From NCBI RefSeq assembly GCF_002954355.1, contig NZ_MQVV01000010.1:434001-498000 (forward strand): 64,000 nucleotides of DNA. Reading direction: 5' to 3'. Made by a program: the position numbers and the translations under genes. Under the pieces are notes generated by a model, which saw nothing but the letters and a program-made list of their open reading frames with translations, was not told the DNA's origin and made no database searches. The first letter of the stretch is position 1. Every line of letters begins with the position of its first letter. Source of the stretch: Nonlabens tegetincola (GTDB lineage: Bacteria; Bacteroidota; Bacteroidia; Flavobacteriales; Flavobacteriaceae). Positions 16,204-24,188 of the stretch are shown one piece after another.

Positions 16204-16737
16204 TTAATCAACAAATCTAGGATCTGTAGGCATGGTAGTACCGCAATTGTTACAAGTACGCATTTCTTCACTACCATAAAATTGTTTGAATCTAGGTAAA
16301 AAATCTTTTTCTATATCATCTAATTTAAAGTAGGTTTCATGAAGCTTGTGATTACAATTGTCACAAAACCATAATAACCCATCGACTGCATCTTCACTTA
16401 CTCTTTTGCGCTCGATGACCAGTCCTAAAGAATTTTCATGTCGTACCGGTGAATGAGGAACCTTTGCTGGATGTAAATACATATCGCCTGGTCCTAATTT
16501 CATTGTTCTTTTCTTACCGTCTTCCTGAATATGAACTTCTATTTGGCCTTCTAATTGATAGAAAAGTTCCTCAGTTTCATTGTAATGATAATCTTTTCTA
16601 GCGTTAGGTCCAGCTACAATCATGACGATGTAATCACCAGATTCAGTATATAGATTTTTATTTCCTACTGGTGGTTTGAGTAAATCGCGATTATCTTCTA
16701 TCCAATTATTCAGGTTGAAAGGTGGTGCTATGGCCAT
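16204..16737 (-). CDS. nbaC: 3-hydroxyanthranilate 3,4-dioxygenase
   Basis: 177 aa cupin dioxygenase of the kynurenine route from tryptophan to quinolinate and NAD. The Fe(II) ligands His51, Glu57 and His95 and the substrate residues Arg47, Arg99 and Glu110 are all present and, as I recall, share numbering with the characterised Cupriavidus enzyme. The second, rubredoxin-like metal site is intact (Cys125-x-x-Cys128 and Cys162-x-x-Cys165). It opens the ring of 3-hydroxyanthranilate with O2. The gene lies 38 bp after hemC on the same strand and could share its transcript; other kynurenine genes are not in the window. Confidence 0.95.
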   Translation of the reverse strand: MAIAPPFNLNNWIEDNRDLLKPPVGNKNLYTESGDYIVMIVAGPNARKDYHYNETEELFYQLEGQIEVHIQEDGKKRTMKLGPGDMYLHPAKVPHSPVRHENSLGLVIERKRVSEDAVDGLLWFCDNCNHKLHETYFKLDDIEKDFLPRFKQFYGSEEMRTCNNCGTTMPTDPRFVD

Positions 16738-16775
16738 TGCTTTTAATACTTAAATATTTTGATTAAAAATACCAC

Positions 16776-17729
16776 TTATTTCAATTCTTTCTTAATTTCT
16801 GCCATTAAGGATGCTCCGCCGTTTTCAAGAATTTTTTGTGATTCCGCTTTCGCGAAAGCGATATAATCCTCATGATTCATTTCAGATTTTAAATCTATCG
16901 AAGTATTTGTATCAAATCGAGTGCGTCCGTCTAGACTCAATAGACAGCCTTTAAAAGTTAACGTGTTGTCAGAAATATGCGCGAGTGCACCAATAGGAGC
17001 GGTACAACCACCTTCTAGTTCTCTAAGAAATGCGCGCTCTACATCTACACAGTATTGAGTGTTTTTATCATTAAGTCGCGCCGATGCTTCAACAGCATAA
17101 GTGTTCTTGGACATGGCTGCTACCATCATCGCTCCTTGTGCAGGTGCTGGAATAAAGCTGTCTAAATCTGTGTATTCAAAACCATAGTTAGCCTTAATCT
17201 TTTTAAGTAACCCGATTCTATCTAAACCGGCTTTGGCAAATATTGCTGCACTCCAATCCTTATTAGTGTAAAGTTTTTCTAATCTGGTATTAACGTTACC
17301 TCGTAAGTCAACGACATTATGATGAGAATACATGTCTAGCCATTGTGATTTGCGTCTTAAACTTCCTGTAGCTATGGTGATAGAATCGTCTGGATTGAAG
17401 TTTTCTTTATAGACTAGTATATCCTTGTGAGACGCTCGCGGCAGCACAGCTGCCTGTATCATGCCTTTAGGTAATTGGGTAGGAACATCTTTTAAACTGT
17501 GAACAGCAATATCAATCTCTCCATTAACAAGAGCGATATCTAATGTTTTTGTAAAAATGCCTGTGATTCCCATTTCATACAAAGGTTCGCTCAAATTGAG
17601 ATCACCTTGAGATTTAACTGGTCGTAATTCTGTATGATAACCTAAATTTTCTAATTCCTTTTGGACTGTAGTAGCTTGCCATAAGGCAAGCTCGCTGTCT
17701 CTTGTTCCTATTATGATGGGTGTTGCCAT
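16776..17729 (-). CDS. hemC: Hydroxymethylbilane synthase (porphobilinogen deaminase)
   Basis: 317 aa. Makes the linear tetrapyrrole from four porphobilinogen units in haem synthesis. Key features: GTRDSELALWQA at the N-terminus, HSLKDVPTQLP, TGSLRRKSQW, FIPAPAQGAM, and the dipyrromethane-binding Cys in LEGGCTAPIGA (near residue 242). The C-terminal domain carries AFAKA at residues 291-295, encoded by a perfect palindrome copy; the family length seems unchanged there. The start overlaps the upstream membrane gene by 19 bp. The order hemA-orf-hemC lacks hemD and hemE, which often follow in Bacteroidota; the dioxygenase gene follows instead. Confidence 0.95.
   Translation of the reverse strand: MATPIIIGTRDSELALWQATTVQKELENLGYHTELRPVKSQGDLNLSEPLYEMGITGIFTKTLDIALVNGEIDIAVHSLKDVPTQLPKGMIQAAVLPRASHKDILVYKENFNPDDSITIATGSLRRKSQWLDMYSHHNVVDLRGNVNTRLEKLYTNKDWSAAIFAKAGLDRIGLLKKIKANYGFEYTDLDSFIPAPAQGAMMVAAMSKNTYAVEASARLNDKNTQYCVDVERAFLRELEGGCTAPIGALAHISDNTLTFKGCLLSLDGRTRFDTNTSIDLKSEMNHEDYIAFAKAESQKILENGGASLMAEIKKELK
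16845..16860. repeat. Palindromic repeat copy 5
   Basis: Perfect CGCTTTCGCGAAAGCG in hemC, encoding AFAKA (residues 291-295) in the C-terminal domain. Confidence 0.95.
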
Positions 17730-18262
17730 GAAGTAAATTTACCGATTATAAAGCAAAATAATATATGAATTCCTATTAACAAGCTTGCCATTATTAAGGC
17801 ATAAGTCAAATGACTCAATAATACTGTAGGTAAGTTTTCAAAAATCGTAGTGTCAGTATAATCTCTGTGAATACTGGTGATGATTATGACCAAGCGTTCC
17901 ATCCATAAATCAAAAGCGGATATACAACAAACTAAAGCTATTACCCATTTATTTTTTCCTAATTTGGGAAGTAATACTAATAAAGGAAGCGCTAAGGAAC
18001 AAAAAAGTAGCCACCAGTACATACCTGCATAAGAATCTGTCGCTCGATCCCAGAAGGTTGTTGCGCCTGTTTCTAGTTGGTATATAAAAAGAATCCAAGA
18101 AAATGTTACATGTAAGATGAGTATCCACCTCAAACTTTGTACAGCTATTGAGAATTTTTGCTTAAAATAAACCTCTGCAAGGTAAATAACTAAAATGATA
18201 CTTGCGCCAGGATATACAAACAATGACTTGAGTAAATAATGTATATGGAAAAGCTCACTCAA
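17711..18262 (-). CDS. Multi-span membrane protein between hemA and hemC
   Basis: 183 aa with about five hydrophobic spans (residues ~10-30, 44-62, 80-98, 105-130, 148-173). Polar features: QLETGATTFWDRATDSYAGM in the loop before span 3 and ISAFDLWMERLVIIITS. No family recognised. The gene overlaps hemC by 19 bp and follows hemA by 3 bp, so it is translated as part of the haem operon; a role in haem or iron handling is inferred only from that context. The Asp/Glu/Trp-rich loop faintly recalls membrane subunits of respiratory complexes, but I would not name it. Confidence 0.6.
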   Translation of the reverse strand: MSELFHIHYLLKSLFVYPGASIILVIYLAEVYFKQKFSIAVQSLRWILILHVTFSWILFIYQLETGATTFWDRATDSYAGMYWWLLFCSLALPLLVLLPKLGKNKWVIALVCCISAFDLWMERLVIIITSIHRDYTDTTIFENLPTVLLSHLTYALIMASLLIGIHILFCFIIGKFTSWQHPS

Positions 18263-18265
18263 TTT

Positions 18266-19522
18266 TTAAGAAGCTACTTTGTCAGAAAGCTTAAAGACTT
18301 TATTGAGCATGTCTATGGCTTCATCTGTGCTTTCATTTTCATCACGCAGGTGATTGGCAAAATGGCCGGCAATTTTTTGAATAATTTTATCGGCGATAAA
18401 ATCTACTTGGTCCTGATCAAAGTTGTTTATTTTACTACGATTGCTTTTAATTTCGGCTTCCTTCATTTTAGTAAGCTTAGCCTTAAGCGCTTGCATGGTA
18501 GGAGCAAACTTTCTTGATTCTTGCCAGATTTTAAATTCGGTATGAATTTCTTCAATAATGGCTAGCGCTTGTGGAATGAATTTCTCTCGTCTGGCTAGGG
18601 TTTGATTAGTCATTTGTGATAATTCATCCAGGTGCACTAGTTGTACGTTTTCTAATTCCTTCACGTCCTCATTCACATTTTTAGGAATAGATAGGTCCAT
18701 GATAAGTAAGGGTCTAGTCGTACAAATCAGATTTTTAGAAACGGTTGGGTTTTGTGCGCCGGTTGCCACTATAAGAATGTCTGATTGCGCAATTTCTTCT
18801 TCAAGTTGAGCATAATCCTTAACAATTAGATCAAATTTACCAGCTATTTTTTCTGCTTTTTCCTTAGTTCTATTGATTAAGGTGATCTTTTTATTTGAGG
18901 TGTGTTTAACGAGATTCTCACATGTATTACGACCGATTTTTCCAGTACCGAATAGCAAGATGTTCTTCTCATTATTAACTTGATAATTTTCTAGGATGTA
19001 CTGTACGCTAGCAAAACTTACTGATGTTGCACCACTGCTTATTTGTGTCTCGGTCTTAATACGTTTACTAGCTTGTATCACTGCGTTAACCAATCTTTCC
19101 ATATATGGATTAACCAGTTTGATAGCTTTTGATTTTTTAAAGGCAATTTTGAGCTGGCCAATAATTTCAAAATCTCCTAGAATTTGACTGTCCAATCCAG
19201 TACCTACATTAAACAGGTGCTCACAAGCTTTTTCGTTTTTGTGAACATAGGCAATCTTTTGAAAGTCTTCTACAGTTCCATGACTGTGCTCACATAACAA
19301 TCTTATAAGTTGAAAAGGATGTTGGGCAAATCCATATAACTCGGTCCTGTTACATGTGGATATTACCACTAGCGATGGGATACCATCTCTTTTTGCCTCA
19401 TTAAGAAGATTGCTCGTTGCATCTTCTGATAATGAGAATGTTCCACGCATTTCAGCATCAGCTTTTTTGTAGCTAATTCCAATTGCGTAAAAAGAAAAAT
19501 GTTTGTTGTTACCTGAATACAT
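18266..19522 (-). CDS. hemA: Glutamyl-tRNA reductase
   Basis: 418 aa from the ATG at 19522, the same length as the E. coli enzyme. First committed step of C5 tetrapyrrole synthesis: reduces Glu-tRNA to glutamate semialdehyde. The catalytic Cys57 is in ISTCNRTELYGF; the tRNA/NADPH parts show LDSQILGDFEIIGQLK, the Rossmann motif LLFGTGKIGRNTCENL and a C-terminal dimerisation helix. The alternative TTG at 19546 is rejected because it falls inside a TAACTTTG promoter box. First gene of hemA-orf-hemC, divergent from the AraC gene 188 bp away. Confidence 0.95.
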   Translation of the reverse strand: MYSGNNKHFSFYAIGISYKKADAEMRGTFSLSEDATSNLLNEAKRDGIPSLVVISTCNRTELYGFAQHPFQLIRLLCEHSHGTVEDFQKIAYVHKNEKACEHLFNVGTGLDSQILGDFEIIGQLKIAFKKSKAIKLVNPYMERLVNAVIQASKRIKTETQISSGATSVSFASVQYILENYQVNNEKNILLFGTGKIGRNTCENLVKHTSNKKITLINRTKEKAEKIAGKFDLIVKDYAQLEEEIAQSDILIVATGAQNPTVSKNLICTTRPLLIMDLSIPKNVNEDVKELENVQLVHLDELSQMTNQTLARREKFIPQALAIIEEIHTEFKIWQESRKFAPTMQALKAKLTKMKEAEIKSNRSKINNFDQDQVDFIADKIIQKIAGHFANHLRDENESTDEAIDMLNKVFKLSDKVAS

Positions 19523-19543
19523 ACCCTTGTTAAGGAAGTGTCG

Positions 19544-19551
19544 CAAAGTTA
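19544..19551 (-). promoter_or_regulatory. -7 box of hemA
   Basis: TAACTTTG on the minus strand, matching TAnnTTTG, 21 nt before the hemA ATG. No good -33 TTG was found. It decides against the TTG start at 19546. Confidence 0.5.
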
Positions 19552-19584
19552 TTGTGGTCCTTAAAAGAAAAATAACGCTACAAG

Positions 19585-19614
19585 TTCGTTTTTCTACGCT
19601 ATATGTTATTTTTG
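19585..19614 (+). promoter_or_regulatory. Possible promoter of the AraC-type gene
   Basis: TATTTTTG at 19607-19614 matches TAnnTTTG; TTCG at 19585-19588, 18 nt upstream, is one base off the -33 TTTG. The leader would then carry palindrome copy 6 before the ATG at 19711. Confidence 0.4.
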
Positions 19615-19656
19615 CTAAAATCTTGCTTCTTGTATAGGCAAGTACTGTTATGAGTA

Positions 19657-19672
19657 CGCTTTCGCGAAAGCG
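19657..19672. repeat. Palindromic repeat copy 6 (intergenic)
   Basis: Perfect CGCTTTCGCGAAAGCG, extended symmetrically to 20 bp by TA on each side, in the hemA/AraC divergent spacer and probably in the 5' leader of the AraC-type gene. Confidence 0.95.
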
Positions 19673-19710
19673 TATTGTCTATTATTTAGAGTGAATATAA
19701 ATAAGCTATT

Positions 19711-20583
19711 ATGGAAAATATCGCCATAGGTGCCCGCGAGGTTACAAGAATTGAAGACGGATTTAATGTAATTAGAATCAAAAATGATACTGATAACAAC
19801 ACAGGTTTCAATTATGAGGTTGATCAAAGTTTTTTACAATTTCATTTTTGCCTAAAGGGTAAGGTAGAAATGGCTTTTAATAATGGTAGTTATAAGCTTA
19901 ATTTATTGGAGCAAAATTCATACATGCTCTATAATCCTTCACGAGGATTACCTATGGATCTTAAAATAGCTCCTTCTAGTTGGTTCATTTCTGTATTAGT
20001 TTCCATTAAAAAATTTCACTCATTATTTTCTCCAGATGCTGAACACGTAAGCTTTTTGAGTCCCGAAAACGCAGATAAGAAGTATTACGTTGATGATAAA
20101 ATAAGTCCTTCAATGGCGGTTGTACTTCATCAACTTATGAATTACAATCTTAACGACGCTATCAAAAAATTATATTTCAAGGGTAAGGCTTATGAATTGT
20201 TGTCGCTTTATTTCAATAGGGAAGAAGATGCCAATGTTGACGCTTGTCCTTTTCTGGCAGATGAGGAGAACATGAAAAAGATTAAAAAGGCCAAGGATAT
20301 TGTTCTAGAGCGCATGACTGATTTGCCATCCTTACAAGACCTAGCACTTGAAATAGGTTTGTCTCTTAAGAAATTGAAGGAAGGTTTTAAGGAGGTTTAT
20401 GGTGAAACTGTTTATGGATTTGCCCTGGATCATAAAATGGAGTACGCCAGACAATTGCTTGATAGTGGGCAGTATAATGTAAATGAAGTCGGACTCAAGG
20501 TTGGGTATTCTACTGCGAGTCACTTTATAAGTGCTTTTAAAAAGAAATACGGTACTACTCCAAAGAAGTATTTATCCAATTAG
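19711..20583 (+). CDS. AraC family transcriptional regulator
   Basis: 290 aa. Residues ~190-290 hold the two helix-turn-helix units of the AraC/XylS domain (LPSLQDLALEIGLSLKKLKE, then VNEVGLKVGYSTASHFISAF, KKKYGTTPKKYL). The N-terminal part (~1-170) is a cupin-like sensor domain (FLQFHFCLKGKVEMAFNNG, NSYMLYNPSRGLPMDLK). The ligand is unknown. Divergent from hemA; control of the haem genes or of the nearby metal cluster is a reasonable inference. It overlaps the next convergent gene by 12 bp. Similar regulators elsewhere respond to ferric siderophores (PchR/FpvR type), which would suit the setting. Confidence 0.88.
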   Translation: MENIAIGAREVTRIEDGFNVIRIKNDTDNNTGFNYEVDQSFLQFHFCLKGKVEMAFNNGSYKLNLLEQNSYMLYNPSRGLPMDLKIAPSSWFISVLVSIKKFHSLFSPDAEHVSFLSPENADKKYYVDDKISPSMAVVLHQLMNYNLNDAIKKLYFKGKAYELLSLYFNREEDANVDACPFLADEENMKKIKKAKDIVLERMTDLPSLQDLALEIGLSLKKLKEGFKEVYGETVYGFALDHKMEYARQLLDSGQYNVNEVGLKVGYSTASHFISAFKKKYGTTPKKYLSN

Positions 20584-20952
20584 AATTGATGTAAGCAACC
20601 TTTTTTTAATCAGTTGGGATTCTTCATAGCTTATGCCATAAACTTTTAACGGTATTTTCATTTCTTGATGATTTGTTGCAAGGCATAAGGAAGAATCTAT
20701 AGGGTTGTAGGATAAAGCCTTTATACTAGAGAATCTTTTCTGAAAGATGATTTTATCATTGTACGTACAGATACACTGGTTTTTCGTTATTAAAATATGA
20801 TCGGTTGGTTCGTACGATTTTTTTAAAAACAAGGATAGCCATCCGATAATGTGATAAAATAAAAAATGTCTTGCACTGTTGTTGTTTGATTTCTCAAGAA
20901 GAATTTCTCCTGATTCCTGCTTGGATAAGGAAATGATCTTGTCTCTATTCAT
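20572..20952 (-). CDS. Hypothetical protein (possible PH-like fold)
   Basis: 126 aa. Starts MNRDKIISLSKQESGEILLE. Its middle and end are rich in alternating beta-type residues (DHILITKNQCICTYNDKIIF, SSIKALSYNPIDSSLCLATN, MKIPLKVYGISYEESQLIKK), vaguely like small PH-type domains. No signal peptide or definite family. The 3' end overlaps the AraC gene by 12 bp tail to tail. It lies between two regulators next to the metal-uptake cluster; no function assigned. Confidence 0.5.
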   Translation of the reverse strand: MNRDKIISLSKQESGEILLEKSNNNSARHFLFYHIIGWLSLFLKKSYEPTDHILITKNQCICTYNDKIIFQKRFSSIKALSYNPIDSSLCLATNHQEMKIPLKVYGISYEESQLIKKRLLTSILIG

Positions 20953-21032
20953 AATCTAAACCCCATTTGATTAATTTTCTTAAATTTTTAGTTAAGTCTA
21001 AAAAATTATTTATACGTAACAAATATTATGTT

Positions 21033-21040
21033 TAATTTTG
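21033..21040 (+). promoter_or_regulatory. -7 box directly before the DtxR-type gene
   Basis: TAATTTTG matches TAnnTTTG and ends 4 nt before the ATG at 21045. If used, transcription would start at or next to the start codon. No clear -33 TTG. Confidence 0.45.
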
Positions 21041-21044
21041 AATC

Positions 21045-21701
21045 ATGCATTCAGTAAGCGAAGAAAATTATATTAAAGCTATTTATCATTTACAAAAAGG
21101 TAAGGAGCTCGTTGCAACTAATGATATTGCGGCACGCATGGATACCAAGGCATCCTCTGTAACGGATATGCTTAAAAAGTTAGCTGATAAAAACCTAGCA
21201 CAGTATGTTCCCTACAAGGGATCTAGACTTACCGAGGATGGTTTTAAGTGTGCTATTCAAATTATAAGGAAACACCGTTTATGGGAATTGTTTTTGGTTG
21301 AAAAGCTCAATTTTAACTGGGATGAAGTACACGAAATAGCAGAACAACTGGAACATATTCAATCTCAAAAATTAATTAACCAACTGGATGCTTATTTAGG
21401 TTTTCCTAAGCATGATCCACATGGCGATCCTATTCCAGATTCTAATGGTGTAATGGAACATCTGGAACAAATTCCTTTGTCCCAGCTAGCTTTAAATAAG
21501 AACTCTAGACTCACAGGTATAAGAGATTCGTCTACTGAATTTCTTCAATACTTAGATAAACATCATATAAAACTAGGTAGTGTACTTAAAGTTGTTGATA
21601 GAGAGGTTTTTGATTTGTCCTGTAGTTTAATGGCAGATGATAAGGAACTTCATATCTCAAAACAAATAGCAGATAAACTACTGGTAAAAACAGAAGGATG
21701 A
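21045..21701 (+). CDS. DtxR/MntR-family metal-dependent transcriptional regulator
   Basis: 218 aa. N-terminal winged helix (residues ~1-60: SEENYIKAIYHLQKGKEL, ATNDIAARMDTKASSVTDML), then the metal-binding dimerisation domain (IIRKHRLWELFLVEKLNFNW, HEIAEQLEHIQS, LDAYLGFPKHDPHGDPIP) and a C-terminal FeoA/SH3-like domain (~150-218). Such proteins bind Mn2+ or Fe2+ and repress uptake genes when the metal is plentiful. The gene overlaps the following barrel gene by 4 bp and heads a same-strand run of six metal-uptake genes, so autoregulation of the cluster is likely. Which metal cannot be read from sequence. Confidence 0.93.
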   Translation: MHSVSEENYIKAIYHLQKGKELVATNDIAARMDTKASSVTDMLKKLADKNLAQYVPYKGSRLTEDGFKCAIQIIRKHRLWELFLVEKLNFNWDEVHEIAEQLEHIQSQKLINQLDAYLGFPKHDPHGDPIPDSNGVMEHLEQIPLSQLALNKNSRLTGIRDSSTEFLQYLDKHHIKLGSVLKVVDREVFDLSCSLMADDKELHISKQIADKLLVKTEG

Positions 21702-22489
21702 AGCAAATAATTTTGAGCCTTTTACTAATATGTGCTTTACCAGTTTTAGCACAAGAAACAGTCACAGTATCAGAAACCTTGATTACTGACAGACCAGATG
21801 CTACAGAATCACCTTACACTGTTGGTAAGGGTAATTTTCAAATAGAAACAGGTGCTTTATTTACTGAAAATGGTGATGATGATTTTAATGTAAAGCGATT
21901 TGTCTTTAACACAGGTCTATTACGTTATGGACTTAGTGATAATTTTGAATTGCGATTGGGTTGGGATTATCAAAATGAACGCCTTACTTCACTAGGTAGA
22001 GAACTGTCTGATGCTACAGGTTTCACTCCTTTATTGGTAGGAGGAAAAATTGAAATTACCGATGAAAACGGTTGGATTCCTCAAATAGGTTTAATGACTC
22101 ACCTTCGGCTACCCTTTACAGCCGTAACCGAATTTAAACCGGAACAAACTGGGATGGAAATGATTTTTTCTTTTGATCATACACTTTCTAACAGCACTAG
22201 CATAGCCTATAATTTAGGGGCTAGGGTGGCAGATAATCGGTCTATAGAATATTTGTATACTGTTGCTTATGGATTTGATATTACAAAGAAATTTGGGGCT
22301 TATATAGAATTATATGGTGCTTTTCCAGAAGACACCACAGCATATCATTTATGGGATGCTGGTTGTACTTATTTAGTGAATAACAATTTACAGCTAGATG
22401 TTACGGTAGGAACAGGATTTAACTCAACCGCAGCCGATCAAAATATTTTACTAAGTGCTGGTTTCAGTTATAGAATACTAAAGAAGTAA
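21698..22489 (+). CDS. Outer-membrane beta-barrel, transporter (phenol-degradation MetA-like family)
   Basis: 263 aa. Signal peptide MKQIILSLLLICALPVLA/Q. The mature part alternates beta strands typical of a small outer-membrane barrel and begins with the family motif LITDRPDATESPYTVGKGNF, ending in LSAGFSYRILKK. This matches the family annotated as transporter or MetA-pathway of phenol degradation, which is poorly characterised. Placed between the DtxR-type regulator (4-bp overlap) and the metal-binding lipoprotein (2-bp gap), it may let a metal ion across the outer membrane. That role is inferred from context alone. Confidence 0.78.
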   Translation: MKQIILSLLLICALPVLAQETVTVSETLITDRPDATESPYTVGKGNFQIETGALFTENGDDDFNVKRFVFNTGLLRYGLSDNFELRLGWDYQNERLTSLGRELSDATGFTPLLVGGKIEITDENGWIPQIGLMTHLRLPFTAVTEFKPEQTGMEMIFSFDHTLSNSTSIAYNLGARVADNRSIEYLYTVAYGFDITKKFGAYIELYGAFPEDTTAYHLWDAGCTYLVNNNLQLDVTVGTGFNSTAADQNILLSAGFSYRILKK

Positions 22490-22491
22490 TC

Positions 22492-23406
22492 ATGAAAAAA
22501 ACATTATTCATTTTATTAATAATTCTGAATTCGGCTTGTAAACAGCAACCTAAAGAACAACCATCGGGTAAACTGAAGGTAGTGACCACAACCACCATGA
22601 TTACCGACTTAGTTCAGGAAATTGGAGGTGATGTAATAGAATTAGAAGGTCTTATGGGAAGCGGTATCGATCCACACTTATATAAAGCAAGCCAAGGCGA
22701 CGTGCGCAAGCTATCTCAGGCTGATGTCATATTTTACAATGGATTACATCTAGAAGGTAAGTTGGTAGAAGTATTTGAGAAAATGAATCAGCAAGGTAAA
22801 CGTACAGTTGCAGTGAGTGATGCCTTGGATAAAAGTACTCTTATAGGCAGTGATTATTTTGCAAGTAGTTATGATCCACATATTTGGTTTAATCTGGAGT
22901 ACTGGGAACAAATCACCAGTTTTGTTACTAAAGAATTAATCAAGCTAGATCAAAATAATGAGTCGGTTTATAAGGCTAATGAAGAAATCTATCTAAAGAA
23001 ATTATCTAATTTGAAAGAGGAGCTTGATAAAAATATTAATACTCTTCCATCAGAGCAACGTATTCTAGTAACAGCACACGATGCATTTAATTATTTTGGG
23101 CGCAGTTTCAATTTTGAAGTAGTAGGCTTACAAGGGCTTTCGACCGCGACTGAAGCTGGTGTAAAAGATGTACAACGACTTACTGACTTTATTATAGAAA
23201 ACAATATAAAGGCGATCTTTATTGAAAGCAGTGTGCCACGTCGTACGGTCGAAGCTTTACAAAAAGCAGTTCAAGCACGTAATCATGAGGTTAATATAGG
23301 TGGCGAATTATTTAGCGATGCGCTAGGAAGTGCAGGAACAGCTGAAGGAACTTATATAGGAATGTATAAGCATAACGTGGCAACAATAGTAAATGCACTT
23401 AAATAA
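22492..23406 (+). CDS. Mn/Zn/Fe ABC transporter substrate-binding lipoprotein (TroA/ZnuA family)
   Basis: 304 aa cluster A-I binding protein. Lipoprotein signal with Cys16 ([16 protein letters not shown]). The four metal ligands are recognisable as His62 ([10 protein letters not shown]), His130 (SSYDPHIWF), His196 ([11 protein letters not shown]) and Asp276 ([12 protein letters not shown]), a His3-Asp set like Treponema TroA. There is no His-rich loop, which slightly favours Mn or Fe over the classic ZnuA zinc type. It captures the ion in the periplasm for the ATPase and permeases that follow; its stop overlaps the ATPase start codon by one base. Confidence 0.93.
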   Translation: MKKTLFILLIILNSACKQQPKEQPSGKLKVVTTTTMITDLVQEIGGDVIELEGLMGSGIDPHLYKASQGDVRKLSQADVIFYNGLHLEGKLVEVFEKMNQQGKRTVAVSDALDKSTLIGSDYFASSYDPHIWFNLEYWEQITSFVTKELIKLDQNNESVYKANEEIYLKKLSNLKEELDKNINTLPSEQRILVTAHDAFNYFGRSFNFEVVGLQGLSTATEAGVKDVQRLTDFIIENNIKAIFIESSVPRRTVEALQKAVQARNHEVNIGGELFSDALGSAGTAEGTYIGMYKHNVATIVNALK

Positions 23407-24143
23407 TGGCAGATAAAATTGCAGTAGCTGTAGATGATTTAACAGTAGCTTACAACTACAAACCAGTCCTTTGGGATATTGACCTGTCTATTCCAGAAGG
23501 AGTGCTTATGGCTATTGTCGGACCCAACGGCGCTGGAAAATCTACTTTGATTAAATCCATTTTAGGAATTATTGATCCCATTGCAGGTTCTGTTCAAATT
23601 TATGATAAACCTTATCACAAACAACGCCATCTAGTAGCATATGTTCCTCAAAAAGGTAGTGTAGATTGGGATTTTCCTACTACTGCTCTAGATGTAGTCA
23701 TGATGGGAACCTATGGTGCCTTAGGTTGGATTAAAAGACCAGGTAATAAACAGAAAAAACAGTCCCTAGAAGCGCTTGAAAAAGTAGGGATGCTTCCTTT
23801 TAAGAACAGGCAAATCAATCAGCTTTCTGGTGGACAACAGCAGCGTGTTTTTTTAGCCCGAGCATTAGTTCAAAATGCGTCAATTTATTTTATGGATGAA
23901 CCTTTCCAAGGTGTTGATGCAACTACCGAAATTGCTATAATAAATATCTTAAAAGAGCTTAGAAAAGCAGGAAAGACCGTAATTGTCGTTCACCACGATT
24001 TACAAACGGTACCCGAGTATTTTGATTGGGTAACTTTCTTAAATGTAAAACACATTGCTACTGGTCCGGTTAAAGATATTTTTAATGATGACAATTTAAC
24101 CAAAACCTATGGGATTAATTACAAGGTTGCTGTACAACAATAA
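23406..24143 (+). CDS. Metal ABC transporter ATPase (TroB/MntB-like)
   Basis: 245 aa. Walker [10 protein letters not shown] (near residue 40), Q-loop [14 protein letters not shown], signature [15 protein letters not shown], Walker [14 protein letters not shown], and the H-loop [10 protein letters not shown]. The tryptophan-rich [17 protein letters not shown] region is typical of the Mn/Zn importer branch. It supplies energy for the permeases encoded downstream. Starts in a TAATG overlap with the binding protein. The 45-bp gap to the first permease contains palindrome copy 7. Confidence 0.93.
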   Translation: MADKIAVAVDDLTVAYNYKPVLWDIDLSIPEGVLMAIVGPNGAGKSTLIKSILGIIDPIAGSVQIYDKPYHKQRHLVAYVPQKGSVDWDFPTTALDVVMMGTYGALGWIKRPGNKQKKQSLEALEKVGMLPFKNRQINQLSGGQQQRVFLARALVQNASIYFMDEPFQGVDATTEIAIINILKELRKAGKTVIVVHHDLQTVPEYFDWVTFLNVKHIATGPVKDIFNDDNLTKTYGINYKVAVQQ

Positions 24144-24158
24144 CGAGTTGTAAGTGAT

Positions 24159-24172
24159 GCTTTCGCGAAAGC
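24159..24172. repeat. Palindromic repeat copy 7 (intergenic)
   Basis: 14-bp perfect core GCTTTCGCGAAAGC with T instead of C at the left outer position, in the 45-bp spacer between the metal ATPase and permease genes, within an operon. Confidence 0.95.
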
Positions 24173-24188
24173 GTAATACAAATTATCC

